Part shown: one piece after another, positions 53,037-62,178 of the stretch
Layout: each line of letters begins with the position of its first letter
Position numbering within the stretch: the first letter of the stretch is position 1
Origin: Hyphomicrobium_A sp963722495
Lineage (GTDB): Bacteria > Pseudomonadota > Alphaproteobacteria > Rhizobiales > Hyphomicrobiaceae
NCBI GenBank assembly: GCA_963722495.1
Contig: CAVRND010000011.1
Coordinates: 1-64,000 of the forward strand
DNA: 64,000 nucleotides
Direction: 5' to 3'
Translations under genes and position numbers: made by a program
The notes under the pieces: model-generated
Told to the model about the DNA's origin: nothing
Database searches by the model: none
What the model saw: the letters and a program-made list of their open reading frames with translations, nothing else

Positions 53037-53684
53037 TTAAAGGCTGGGTTTGCTGACGTTCGTCGGCAAATGCTGAATGGCAATCCGCATCAGTTCGGGC
53101 AGCGTGCGCACGCCGAGCTTGGCCTTGAGCTGCGCGCAGGTGTTGACGACGGTCTTGTAGCTGACGTGCAGCTCTTCCGCGATGGAGATATACGGCTTTC
53201 CATCCGCTATCAGCGATAGTGTTTGCAGCTCGCGCAGCGTCATGCGGCTCAGCGGATTGCGATCTCCGCGCGCTTCCATGAAGGCGATCTGTGAGGCCAG
53301 CTCATGATTGAGATAGGGCTGCCCGTCTCGGACTTTGCGGAACGCCTTGGCGAATTCCTCCGACGAGGTATCTTTCAGAAGATAGCCGTTCGCCCCGACC
53401 TCGAGCGCCCGGCTCACGATCATCCGATCGGAGTGCATGCTCAGAACCAGCACCGGGGTGCGCTCGTCGTGGATGCGCAAGCGGCGGATGAATGACAAGC
53501 CGCCGAGGGCGCCCGATTGCATCGACAGATCGACGATGATCATGTCGGGATGCTTTTGGCGGTACATGCGGAAGCCTTCCGAGAGGCTCGCCGCGACGTG
53601 AATTTCCTCGACGCCAATATCCTCGAGAAGCCGACGGCATCCCTGGATGACGATCGGATGGTCGTCGATCACGAGCACTTTCAT
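53037..53684 (-). CDS. mxaX: MxaX-like response regulator (NarL/FixJ family)
   Basis: 215 residues. Receiver domain with VLVIDDHPIVIQG (acidic pair), phospho-acceptor Asp in PDMIIVDLSMQSG, and Lys in GYLLKDTSSEE. The C-terminal LuxR-type helix-turn-helix is MTLRELQTLSLIADGKPYIS then IAEELHVSYKTVVNTCAQLK. Its ATG overlaps the histidine kinase stop (TAATG). Paracoccus denitrificans mxaZYX, divergent from mxaF, has the same arrangement and controls methanol dehydrogenase synthesis, which is the basis of the name. Confidence 0.8.
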   Translation of the reverse strand: MKVLVIDDHPIVIQGCRRLLEDIGVEEIHVAASLSEGFRMYRQKHPDMIIVDLSMQSGALGGLSFIRRLRIHDERTPVLVLSMHSDRMIVSRALEVGANGYLLKDTSSEEFAKAFRKVRDGQPYLNHELASQIAFMEARGDRNPLSRMTLRELQTLSLIADGKPYISIAEELHVSYKTVVNTCAQLKAKLGVRTLPELMRIAIQHLPTNVSKPSL

Positions 53685-55212
53685 TAAGCGGCACCTTCAA
53701 ACGGTTTGGGGGCAGGCGCGCTCTCGCCCGAGCGCAAGGGGACGCGAACCGAGATGGTCGTGCCGCGTCCGGGCGAACTGTCGATGCTGCTCGTGCCGTC
53801 GATGCCGCGCACGCGTTCGCGCATAGCCGTCATACCGATCCCCATCGAAGCGTCGGGTGCGACGCCGATGCCGTTGTCACGCACCACCAATACGAGCGTG
53901 CGGCCCGGCGGTTTCGTTTCCGGGGGCCACGGTGCTCGTTTCACTAATTTCCACGTCAACGCGCGAAGCGCCGCCGTGCTGCATGGCATTCGTCAGCGCC
54001 TCCTGGACGCATCGGAATAGTGTCAGGTCTACGGCCTCCCCATATCCCCGCGCAAGGGAACCAATGGCAACGCTGAACGTGACCTCGGGATGCCGGCGTC
54101 CAAAACCGGCAACCAGACTTCCGATCAGCTCCTCGAGGGGGATGCGCCCCAGCTCGACGGGCCGCAATCGGCGCAGCAGATCGCGATTTATGGTCTTCAG
54201 ACGATCGGCGATCGTCAGAATTTCCTGGGCCCGAGTCTTGATGGCAGCGCCCTGCGCCTCGGGCGCTTGACCGGCCAATCGTTCGATGGAGGATACGTTC
54301 GCCGTTATGCCGAAAAGGCATGGCCCCGCCTCGTCGTGCAGCTCGTTGGCCACTTGCCGGCGCTCATCTTCCTGCACGGCAATGAAATTGCGATAGAGGC
54401 GGCTGTTCTCGGTTCGCGCCTTCTCCAACGCTTCTGCCAGCGTGTTGAAACGTTGGGCAATCACGGCGAGCTCGCGCACAGGCGGCTCGGCGATGCGCGT
54501 GCCGTAGTGGCCGTCCTCCAGCTCATGCATGCCGCCTGCCAGCCCGATCAACGGATTGAGCAGGCGGCCGAGCACGACGTAAAGCAGCGCGAGCATCATC
54601 GCCGTGATCCCGAGCCAAATGACCGCGCGGCGCGAGACCTCTTCCCAAACCTCTCCCAGCTCATCGCCCGGCTCGCTGACGATGACGATGGTGCCGAGCA
54701 TGTTCGATCCGAGGAGCACGCGCACTTCGCGCGTCCCGATCTTGGGGCCGGCGAGATCGGTGAACCAGCGTGGTGCCTGGTCGGAGCGACCCTCGAGCTT
54801 TCTCTTGGCCGCCTCATCGGGCGCGATCTGGACCAGATCCCCTTCGCTGTTCGTCGCCAAGATGCGCGCATGGCGCACATACTTGAGCTGGGCGGGCACG
54901 GCAGTTGAACAACTCCTCCATCTGCGCCTTTGTCGTCATACGCTTGACCATGTCGCGCACGAGCTGCTGGGCTAGCTCCATAGAGGAGTTCACCTCGACC
55001 TCGACGCGACCGCGCGCATCGAGAACAGCGAGCAGGATCGACAGAAGAATGGCGCTGATGCTGATAGCTGATATTGAGATCATCAGCTGGCGACGCACTG
55101 ACTGATCGTGCCAGCGGCGGCGCAGCGCAGCTCTCCAGCTCGAAAGCAGCGGAAACTCGCTTACGATGTTCGTTCTCCTAACGCTTCTCGCCGGTCTGCT
55201 GTCGCAAGACAT
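53684..55212 (-). CDS. mxaY: MxaY-like sensor histidine kinase, two frame shifts
   Basis: Start uncertain (ATG at 55212 or a later rare codon near 55170). TM1 is LMISISAISISAILLSILLA; a periplasmic LapD/MoxY-type sensor region follows (frame changes near 54905), then TM2 (AVIWLGITAMMLALLYVVLG) and HAMP. The HisKA_3 box is FIAVQEDERRQVANELHDEA, with the phosphorylated His. The ATPase end (VRDNGIGVAPDASMGIGMTA then MRERVRG) is in another frame after a break near 53925. The two slips look like sequencing indels. It should sense methanol or a metabolite and signal to the MxaX-like regulator. Confidence 0.8.
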
Positions 55213-55750
55213 CGACCGCTTGGGCCCTACCAAGGCCCTCCATCCGGAGATTGTAATACTGTTGCGTTAGGGATGCGAAGCTTTCAACGTAACGGGCCTC
55301 TCCAGGCACCTCGGAAAGCACCGCGATGAGCTGGGGGGCGCGCTCCGAAATGTCCTTTTCACGCAGCATACCCTCGAGCTGCACGGCGCGATTGGCGATC
55401 ATGCGCGGATGATCGCGAAATCGCATCGCGGCGACCCCGAGCGCACGCCGCATCTCGTCGACGGCCGGATCGTATCGGTCGAGATCGCGGCCGACTTCGC
55501 GGCTCGCAAGCCACTGCTCAGGCGCCACCGAGTCGGTCTGCTTTAGCCAGACCATCGCGTGCGATTTCTGCGGTGCCGCGATGACCTCCGTGGGCGGGCT
55601 CGCGACTTGGTTGACGCCCTCATCCCCGCAAGCGCCGAGCATCAGCACGAGCACGGCAAAGTGCGCGATCGCCAATGAGCGGATGCAGCATAAAGCTAGC
55701 ACGCGCCCGATGGTTTGCTTCTCCGCATCGGTCATTCGTAGGTGGAGCAT
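55178..55750 (-). CDS. Lipoprotein in the mxaZ position
   Basis: 190 residues with a lipobox (VLVLMLGACGDEG, Cys near residue 41); a start at the sixth codon is also possible. The mature part has ASREVGRDLDRYDPAVDEMR, RALGVAAMRFRDHPRMIANR and SFASLTQQYYNLRMEGLGRA. No family recognised for certain. As first gene of the regulator operon divergent from mxaF, it takes the position of mxaZ in Paracoccus denitrificans, whose function is also unknown. Its end overlaps the likely start of the kinase. Confidence 0.6.
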   Translation of the reverse strand: MLHLRMTDAEKQTIGRVLALCCIRSLAIAHFAVLVLMLGACGDEGVNQVASPPTEVIAAPQKSHAMVWLKQTDSVAPEQWLASREVGRDLDRYDPAVDEMRRALGVAAMRFRDHPRMIANRAVQLEGMLREKDISERAPQLIAVLSEVPGEARYVESFASLTQQYYNLRMEGLGRAQAVDVLRQQTGEKR

Positions 55751-55905
55751 TTGCTAACGAGTTGAGGAGGACTTCCCGAGTTGCGCGTTCGTCCGGCACT
55801 TCGCCGCGAACCGCATGAATTTAACTCTACTTCGCAGCGCACTGCGAGGTCACGAGATACCAAATGGTTGCCATCTGTTCCGTCGGACTCTTGGAACTCG
55901 GTCTA

Positions 55906-55934
55906 AAGACGCAACCCCACCCGCGTTCTAGCTT
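55906..55934 (+). promoter_or_regulatory. Candidate mxaF promoter
   Basis: AAGACG (55906-55911), a 17-base spacer, and TAGCTT (55929-55934) resemble the Methylobacterium mxaF promoter AAGACA-N16-18-TAGAAA. The leader to the mxaF start would be about 190 bases, as is usual for this gene. Confidence 0.4.
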
Positions 55935-56135
55935 CGCTCACGGTTGAGAGACCCTTTCCACTGCGCCATTCGGCAGGTGGAAGCGGCTCAACCCATGCAG
56001 CTGGGGGCACTCGCAAGTGCCCCACAAGGCTGCAGTTAACGAAGGCGGAGATGCCGTTGCCGTTCGCCATTCGCGGGCTTCGGCGCCGACAAGGACGCCG
56101 CCTTCTCCTGGGAGCGAAAACGCGAGGGTTTGTTG

Positions 56136-58028
56136 ATGAAAGCACACCTCAAGTCAGGCTTGTTGGCAACCGCGTCCTGCGCGGCATTGCTGCAAGTCGG
56201 TTTGGTCGTCAGCGCAAGCGCTAACGACAAGCTCATCGAGCTGTCGAAGAGCGACGAAAACTGGGTCATGACCGGTAAGAACTATGACTCCAATAACTAC
56301 AGCCCGCTAAAGCAGATCAATAAAGACAACGTCAAGAAGCTGAAGGCCGCTTGGTCGTTCTCGACCGGGTTGCTGCACGGCCACGAAGGCACGCCGCGCG
56401 TCGTCAACGGCGTGATGTACGTGAACTCGTCCTTCCCCAACAACGTCTACGCGTTGGACCTCGAGAACCCTGGCAAGATCAAGTGGCAGTATAAGCCGAA
56501 GCAGGATCCGGCCGCTCGTTCGGTCGCCTGCTGCGATCTCGTCAACCGCGGCCTTGCCTATTGGCCCGGCGACGGCAAGACGCCTCCGCTGATCATCAAC
56601 AATCAGCTCGACGGCCATGTCGTGGCGCTCAATGCCGAGACGGGCGAGGAGTACTGGAAGGTCGAGAACTCCGACATCAAGGTCGGCTCGACGCTCACCA
56701 TCGCTCCTTACGTCGTCAAGGATCTGGTGATCGTCGGTTCGTCGGGCGCTGAGCTCGGCGTGCGCGGCTACACCACCGCCTACAACGTCAAGACGGGCGA
56801 GCAGGAGTGGCGCAAGTACGCCACCGGTCCCGACGAGGAAGTCGGCATCGGCGACGACTTCAACAAGGCCAACCCGCACTACGGCCAGAAGGGTCTCGGC
56901 ACCGCGACCTGGGAAGGCGACGCTTGGAAGATCGGCGGCGGCACCAACTGGGGTTGGTATGCCTACGATCCCGAAGAGAACCTGATCTACTACGGGTCGG
57001 GCAATCCTTCTCCGTGGAACGAGACCATGCGTCCGGGCGACAACAAGTGGACCATGACCATCATGGGCCGCGACGCCGACACGGGTGAGCTACGCTTCGG
57101 CTACCAGAAGACCCCGCACGACGAGTGGGACTACGCCGGCGTCAACGTGATGATGCTGTCGCAGCAGAAGGACAAGACGGGCAAGATGCGCAAGCTTCTG
57201 ACCCATCCTGATCGCAACGGCATCATCTACACGCTCGACCGCACCAACGGCGATCTGATCTCCGCCGACAAGATCGACGATACCGTCAACGTCTGGACGC
57301 ACGTCGATCTGAAGACGGGCATCCCCGTCCGCAATCCGGAATACGGCACGCGGATGGATCACAAGGCGACCAACGTGTGCCCGTCGGCCATGGGCTACCA
57401 TGACCAGGCGCACGACAGCTACGATCCGACCCGTCAGCTCTTCTATCTCGCGATCAACCACATCTGCATGGACTGGGAGCCCTTCATGCTTCCCTATCGT
57501 GCTGGCCAGTTCTTCGTCGGCGCCACGCTGTGGATGTATCCGGGCCCGAAGGGTGACCGTCAGAACTACCTCGGCCTCGGTCAGGTCAAGGCCTACAACG
57601 CCATCACCGGCAAGTATAAGTGGGAAGTGATGGAGCGCTTTGCCGCCTGGGGTGGCACGCTGGCAACCGCCGGAGACCTCGTCTTCTACGGAACGCTGGA
57701 CGGCTACATCAAGGCTCGCGACAGCGACACCGGCAAGCTTCTCTGGAAGTTCAAGATGCCGTCGGGCGCCATCGGCTACCCGATGACCTACACCCACAAG
57801 GGCGTGCAGTACGTCGCCATCTACTACGGCGTCGGCGGCTGGCCTGCCGTTGGTCTTGTGTTCGACCTGAACGATCCGACGGCCGGTCTCGGCGCGGTCG
57901 GCGCGTTCAAGAACCTCGCCAACTGGACTCAGATGGGTGGCGGCATGTTGGTCTTCTCGCTCGATGGCAAGGGACCGTACGACGACGTGATGCTCGACGA
58001 GTATCCGCCGGAGCTGCCGAAGCTCTGA
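56136..58028 (+). CDS. mxaF: Methanol dehydrogenase large subunit (calcium type)
   Basis: 630 residues from the ATG at 56136 (a TTG two codons earlier is in frame). Signal peptide ends at ASA; the mature chain begins NDKLIELSKSDENWVMTGKN, as in other MxaF. Eight-bladed propeller with the vicinal disulfide (VACCDLVNRG) and the catalytic site HDEWDYAGVNVMMLS: Asp332 is followed by Ala334, which marks calcium rather than lanthanide use. It oxidises methanol to formaldehyde with PQQ in the periplasm, paired with MxaI. Transcribed divergently from the mxaZYX-like regulators. First gene of mxaFJGIRSAC. Confidence 0.97.
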   Translation: MKAHLKSGLLATASCAALLQVGLVVSASANDKLIELSKSDENWVMTGKNYDSNNYSPLKQINKDNVKKLKAAWSFSTGLLHGHEGTPRVVNGVMYVNSSFPNNVYALDLENPGKIKWQYKPKQDPAARSVACCDLVNRGLAYWPGDGKTPPLIINNQLDGHVVALNAETGEEYWKVENSDIKVGSTLTIAPYVVKDLVIVGSSGAELGVRGYTTAYNVKTGEQEWRKYATGPDEEVGIGDDFNKANPHYGQKGLGTATWEGDAWKIGGGTNWGWYAYDPEENLIYYGSGNPSPWNETMRPGDNKWTMTIMGRDADTGELRFGYQKTPHDEWDYAGVNVMMLSQQKDKTGKMRKLLTHPDRNGIIYTLDRTNGDLISADKIDDTVNVWTHVDLKTGIPVRNPEYGTRMDHKATNVCPSAMGYHDQAHDSYDPTRQLFYLAINHICMDWEPFMLPYRAGQFFVGATLWMYPGPKGDRQNYLGLGQVKAYNAITGKYKWEVMERFAAWGGTLATAGDLVFYGTLDGYIKARDSDTGKLLWKFKMPSGAIGYPMTYTHKGVQYVAIYYGVGGWPAVGLVFDLNDPTAGLGAVGAFKNLANWTQMGGGMLVFSLDGKGPYDDVMLDEYPPELPKL

Positions 58029-58045
58029 TCTAGAGATGTTTCCTT

Positions 58046-58073
58046 CCGCCGGGTCGCGCAAGCGGTCCGGCGG
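58046..58073 (+). terminator. Hairpin between mxaF and mxaJ
   Basis: CCGCCGG (58046-58052) and CCGGCGG (58067-58073) form a 7-bp stem. It may stabilise the abundant mxaF message or reduce read-through to mxaJ. Confidence 0.5.
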
Positions 58074-58225
58074 GGGTGACACCTCCAGCGACCGACCCGT
58101 CCACTCCTCCAACGGTAAGGATGCTGACTCCGCAGCCGATATGTTCGCGGCGACGCCGCCCACATCAAACAACAAGCCGACATACCGGTGCCGGAGCAGT
58201 CCAGCTTCAGGATCTCAAGCGTAAA

Positions 58226-59123
58226 ATGAACAAAAACTTCAAAATCGATCACGGATCAGGGCTGATGCTCTCGACCGCCGTGATGCTAATCGCCCTCGCG
58301 AGCCCAAGCTCAGCAGAGGAGAAGGCCGCGCAACCCGCAGACCCTTCGATGCTGCGCATATGCGCATCCGAGGTCGAGCAACCCTATTCGAGCCGCAACG
58401 GCGAAGGTTTCGAGAACAAGATCGCCAAGGCCCTCGCGCAGGCGATGGGCCGCAAGGCGAAGTTCGTATGGACCGACAAGCCGGCGATCTATCTTGTCCG
58501 CGACCAGCTCGACAAGAAGACCTGCGACGTCGTCATCGGCCTCGATACGGGCGATGAGCGCGTGCTGACCTCGAAGCCCTACTATCGCGCGCCGTACGTC
58601 TTCGTTCTGCGGTCAGGACTCCAAGCTCGACATCACCAGCTGGGACAGCGAGGACCTGAAGAAGGCCGAGCGCATCGGCATGGCGCAGGACAGTCCGGCG
58701 CAGGTGATGCTGGAGAAGCTCGGCCTGTTCAACCGCAACTTCAACTACATGAAGTCGCTGATCGGCTTCAAGAGCAAGCGTAACCAATATGTGCGCGTTC
58801 CGCCTGATCGCCTTGTCGGTGACGTCGCCGACGGAAAGTCCGACTTCGCAGTGGGCTTTGCACCAGAGGTCGCGCGCTACGCCAAGCAGCGGGGCGACGA
58901 GCTGAAGTTGGTCGTCATTCCCGATAACGCCACGCGGGCCGACGGACAGCATCTGCCGTTCCACTTCGACCAGTCCATCGGCGTCCGCAAGGACGACGCA
59001 CAGCTGCTCGCCGACATCAACAAGGCGCTGGAGAAGGCGCAACCGGAAATCGAGAACATCCTGAAGGAAGAAGGCATTCCTCTGGACGAACTCAAGAAGA
59101 CCCCAGAGGGACGTCAAGGATGA
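58226..59123 (+). CDS. mxaJ: Methanol oxidation protein MxaJ, one frame shift
   Basis: The ATG at 58226 opens a signal peptide (LMLSTAVMLIALASPSSAEE) and the binding-protein fold: MLRICASEVEQPYSSRNGEG, CDVVIGLDTGDERVLTSKPY, YRAPYVFVLR. One extra base near 58612 shifts the frame; the other frame continues SKLDITSWDSEDLKKAERIG, MAQDSPAQVMLEKLGLFNRN and PDNATRADGQHLPFHFDQSI. The span of 898 bases is 299 codons plus one. MxaJ is needed for active MxaF, probably as a chaperone. Its stop overlaps mxaG (ATGA). Confidence 0.92.
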
Positions 59124-59704
59124 TGAAGTTGACTAAGTGGATGCTGGCGGGCGCGGCCATTGCACTCATTCCGCTCGCCGCGGTGGCGCTTGAGCCGTTC
59201 CGGAACACGGTCACGGGTGACGTTCTCGATCTCGAGACGGCTCCCAAAGAAGGGCGGGATACGGCGGCCGTGAAGAAGTTCCTCGAGACGGGCGTCAATC
59301 CGTACAACGAGGACAAGGCGTGCCTGCCGCGCGGCGAATACCTTTACCTGTCGTCGTGCTCGGGCTGTCACGGCCACGTTGCGGAAGGCAAAGTCGGCCC
59401 CGGCCTCAACGACAACTATTGGACCTACCCCAAGAACAAGACCGACAAGGGAATGTTCGAAACCATCTTTGGGGGTGCGCAAGGGATGATGGGCCCGCAC
59501 AACGACCTGCAGCTCAATGAGACGCTGCTGATCATGGCGTGGATCCGTCACCTCTACACCGGGCCTGTCGAAGGAGCGAAGTGGCTCACCAAAGAGCAGA
59601 AGGCCGCCTACACGGCCTACAAGCTGCCCGAAGGAAGTGACCACGGGACTATCGAGCAGGCCAAGGCGGCGCCAGACGACCAGTGTGGTCCGATGGCGAA
59701 GTGA
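59120..59704 (+). CDS. mxaG: Cytochrome cL
   Basis: 194 residues; signal peptide ends at AAVA. The conserved lead (GDVLDLETAPKEGRDTAAVK then KFLETGVNPYNED) precedes the haem site CSGCH in LYLSSCSGCHGHVAEGKVGP. The distal region is FGGAQGMMGPHNDLQLNETL, then LLIMAWIRHLYTGPVEGAKW. It is the specific electron acceptor of MxaFI and donates to class I cytochrome c. Overlaps mxaJ by 4 bases. Confidence 0.95.
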   Translation: MMKLTKWMLAGAAIALIPLAAVALEPFRNTVTGDVLDLETAPKEGRDTAAVKKFLETGVNPYNEDKACLPRGEYLYLSSCSGCHGHVAEGKVGPGLNDNYWTYPKNKTDKGMFETIFGGAQGMMGPHNDLQLNETLLIMAWIRHLYTGPVEGAKWLTKEQKAAYTAYKLPEGSDHGTIEQAKAAPDDQCGPMAK

Positions 59705-59792
59705 ATCGTTCGTCGCCCGGTGGCGGCGAACAAAAGAAGGCGGGTTCTACCGCTGGTTTGGCGAAGTGAACGCATCTAGGAAGGAAATGAAC

Positions 59793-60083
59793 ATGACGAA
59801 GTTGCTTATTATCGGCACCGCTCTCGCTGCTGCCCTTGTCACGGCAGGCTCGGCTTTCGCCTACGACGGCACCAAGTGCAAAGCGCCCGGCAACTGCTGG
59901 GAGCCCAAGCCCGGCTTCCCGGAAAAGATCGCCGGCTCGAAGTACGACCCCAAGCACGATCCTGCCGAGCTCTCCAAGCAGGGCGACTCTGAGCGCGCGA
60001 TGGAAGAGCGTAACGCCAAGCGTTCGGCGAACTTCATCAAGACCGGCAAGTGGGTCTACGACGTCGACGAGATCGCTCAATAA
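59793..60083 (+). CDS. mxaI: Methanol dehydrogenase small subunit
   Basis: 96 residues from the ATG at 59793, 7 bases after AGGAAGGA; an ATG at 59787 is too close to that site. Signal peptide (LIIGTALAAALVTAGSAFA), then the mature beta subunit YDGTKCKAPGNCWEPKPGFP, EKIAGSKYDPKHDPAEL and a Lys-rich helix. Two cysteines form its one disulfide. It wraps around MxaF in the alpha2beta2 enzyme. A strong hairpin follows. Confidence 0.96.
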   Translation: MTKLLIIGTALAAALVTAGSAFAYDGTKCKAPGNCWEPKPGFPEKIAGSKYDPKHDPAELSKQGDSERAMEERNAKRSANFIKTGKWVYDVDEIAQ

Positions 60084-60142
60084 TCGACGGCGGATTCCTC
60101 GGAGCAGTGCCACGCTAGAACTGCTTCCTCCCGAGGAAAACT

Positions 60143-60166
60143 GGGGTGCGGCTGCCGCCGCACCCC
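60143..60166 (+). terminator. Hairpin after mxaI
   Basis: GGGGTGCGG (60143-60151) and CCGCACCCC (60158-60166) form a perfect 9-bp stem, followed by ACCCGTCTTTCTG. Probably a partial terminator that keeps mxaR-onward expression below that of mxaFJGI. Confidence 0.7.
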
Positions 60167-60237
60167 ACCCGTCTTTCTGAAGCCCCTCATGATTTCGGTG
60201 GCCGGACCACGGTCGGCCACACGCACAGGAGTCTCCC

Positions 60238-61288
60238 TTGTCCCCCGAAGGCGTGCAGGCGGTCAGGGATTTCAACGCGATCGACCTCGCGGGATGGCGC
60301 CAGCGCGCGTCCGATTTCGAAGCCGAGCTGGCCAACGTCGTCATCGGTCAGCGACGCGTCATTCATCTGCTGACAATCGCCATCTTCGCGCGCGGGCACG
60401 TGCTGCTTGAGGGTGACGTCGGCGTGGGCAAAACGACCCTACTGCGCGCGGCTGCGCGTGGCCTTGGCGGAGCATACGAGCGTGTCGAAGGCACGATCGA
60501 CCTCATGCCGGCCGACATGATCTATCACACCTTCATCGGCGAGGACGGCCGCCCGCGGGTCGAGCCCGGCCCGGTCATTCGCTACGGCGGCGACCTTACC
60601 GTCTTCTTCTTCAACGAGATCAACCGCGCTCGCCCGCAGGTGCACTCGCTGCTCCTGCGCTTGATGGCCGAGCGCTCGATCAGTGCGTTCAACCGCGAAT
60701 ATCACTTTCCGTATCTGCTGGTTTTCGCCGACCGCAATCGGATCGAGCGCGAGGAGACGTTCGAGCTGCCGGCCGCGGCGCGCGATCGCTTCCTGATGGA
60801 AATCGGCATCGCGACGCCGGTCGAACCGGATATCCGCCGGGCACTCGCGTTCGAGTCGCGTTTCCACGACGCCGACAAGCTGATCGCCGCGGTGCCTGAA
60901 GGGTTGCTCAATCACCGCGAGCTCCCCGCCGTCGCGGCGGCGATTCAGAACGAGGTGGAGGCAAGCCCGGATCTGGAGCGTTACACGCTCGACCTGTGGC
61001 AGGCGATTCGCGATCCTGCGTCCGTCGGTATCGACATACCCAACGTCGACATGCAGCGCCTCGTCGAACGGCGGAGCTAGCCCGCGCGGCATGAGCTTCC
61101 TGCTGCGCGCAGCGCGCGTCGCTGCCTGGCTCGATAACCGCAACATGGTGGTGCCGGAGGATCTGCGCGCCGTGTTCTTCGAGACCATGGCGCATCGCAT
61201 CTTCTTCGATCCAATCTACGAGCTGCGCCGAGAGCCGATCGTGCGTGAGCTTTGCCGCCAGCTCTTCGAGCGGGTGCCGGCGCCATGA
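60238..61288 (+). CDS. mxaR: MoxR-type AAA ATPase MxaR, one frame shift
   Basis: Starts at a TTG (60238). Walker A is VLLEGDVGVGKTTLLRAAAR and the Walker B region is LTVFFFNEINRARPQVHSLL, with Asn-Glu rather than the common Asp-Glu. Sensor and lid parts follow (ELPAAARDRFLMEIGI). Near 61070 the frame slips by one; the other frame gives GGASPRGMSFLLRAARVAAW and DNRNMVVPEDLRAVFFE to the TGA at 61288. The rejoined length is about 349 residues. MxaR acts with MxaS, MxaA and MxaC in assembling active methanol dehydrogenase. Overlaps mxaS by 4 bases. Confidence 0.92.
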
Positions 61289-62178
61289 GCAAGGAGGTTT
61301 CGGGAAAAGTCGGGCCGGAGTACGACCCGGGGCCGGCCGAGATCCCCTACCGGCTGCCGTGGAGATCGTCCGATGTCCGTATCGGCGCGCATCGCAGCAA
61401 GCTGGAAGGATCGGGCGGCTATTTTCGCGATTTCGTCCCTCTGCTTCGCAGCCCCGATCCGCGACGCATCGACCTGCGCGTCAGTGCCCGTGACCCGTTC
61501 GAAGGGTTGCACGTGCGCCGCTTCGAGCAGAAGGCGTCGGTGTCCGTCTACGCACTCGTCGACGTCTCGGCCTCGATGGGTTTTCGCGGCGATGCCGACA
61601 AGATGCGGCTTGCCGCCGACCTTTGCACCGCGCTCGCCGCTTCGGTGAGGCGCGCTGGCGACGCGTTCGGCATGATTGGCTGCGACGCGATCGTGCAGCC
61701 GGATCTGATGTTCCTCGCGACCCGCGCACGCGGCAGCGAAATCGAGATGCTACGCCGCCTGCGAACGTTCCGTCCGACCGGGCGCGGCAGCAACGGCCTC
61801 GTGGACGCCGCCTCTTTGATCGCGGGGCGCCGCAAGCTCGTCTTCATCATCTCCGATTTCTACATGCCGCGCGCCGACATCGAAGCGACGTTCGCCGCGC
61901 TGTCGCACCACGACGTCATTCCCATCATCCTCTCGGACAGCCTCGAGATGGAGAAGCTACCTCGGTGGGGGATTCTCTCTCTCGCCGATTTAGAGGTCGG
62001 CCGGCGGCGCCTCGTCGTCATGCGCCCGCGTCTGCGGGAGGCATGGCAAAGGAGGAGCGGGCGCCGTCGCGCCGAGCTAAATTCGATCGCGGCGCGTTTC
62101 GGACGCCAGCCATTCGAAATCCGCGACCGCATCGATTGGGACCGGCTGGGAGCGTACCTCGTCGGAGGCCACGCATGA
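61285..62178 (+). CDS. mxaS: MxaS, DUF58 domain protein
   Basis: 297 residues from the ATG at 61285. DUF58/vWA-like: LPWRSSDVRIGAHRSKLEGS, DPRRIDLRVSARDPFEGLHV, a MIDAS-like DVSASMGFRG, and RRKLVFIISDFYMPRADIEA. Partner of the MoxR ATPase MxaR, as DUF58 genes always accompany MoxR genes. Needed for methanol dehydrogenase maturation. Overlaps both neighbours by 4 bases. Confidence 0.93.
   Translation: MSKEVSGKVGPEYDPGPAEIPYRLPWRSSDVRIGAHRSKLEGSGGYFRDFVPLLRSPDPRRIDLRVSARDPFEGLHVRRFEQKASVSVYALVDVSASMGFRGDADKMRLAADLCTALAASVRRAGDAFGMIGCDAIVQPDLMFLATRARGSEIEMLRRLRTFRPTGRGSNGLVDAASLIAGRRKLVFIISDFYMPRADIEATFAALSHHDVIPIILSDSLEMEKLPRWGILSLADLEVGRRRLVVMRPRLREAWQRRSGRRRAELNSIAARFGRQPFEIRDRIDWDRLGAYLVGGHA

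Noticed and set aside
58500..58700. Programmed frameshifting in mxaJ
   Set aside because: No slippery heptamer or pseudoknot seen, and many unrelated genes have the same kind of slip; a sequencing indel is simpler.
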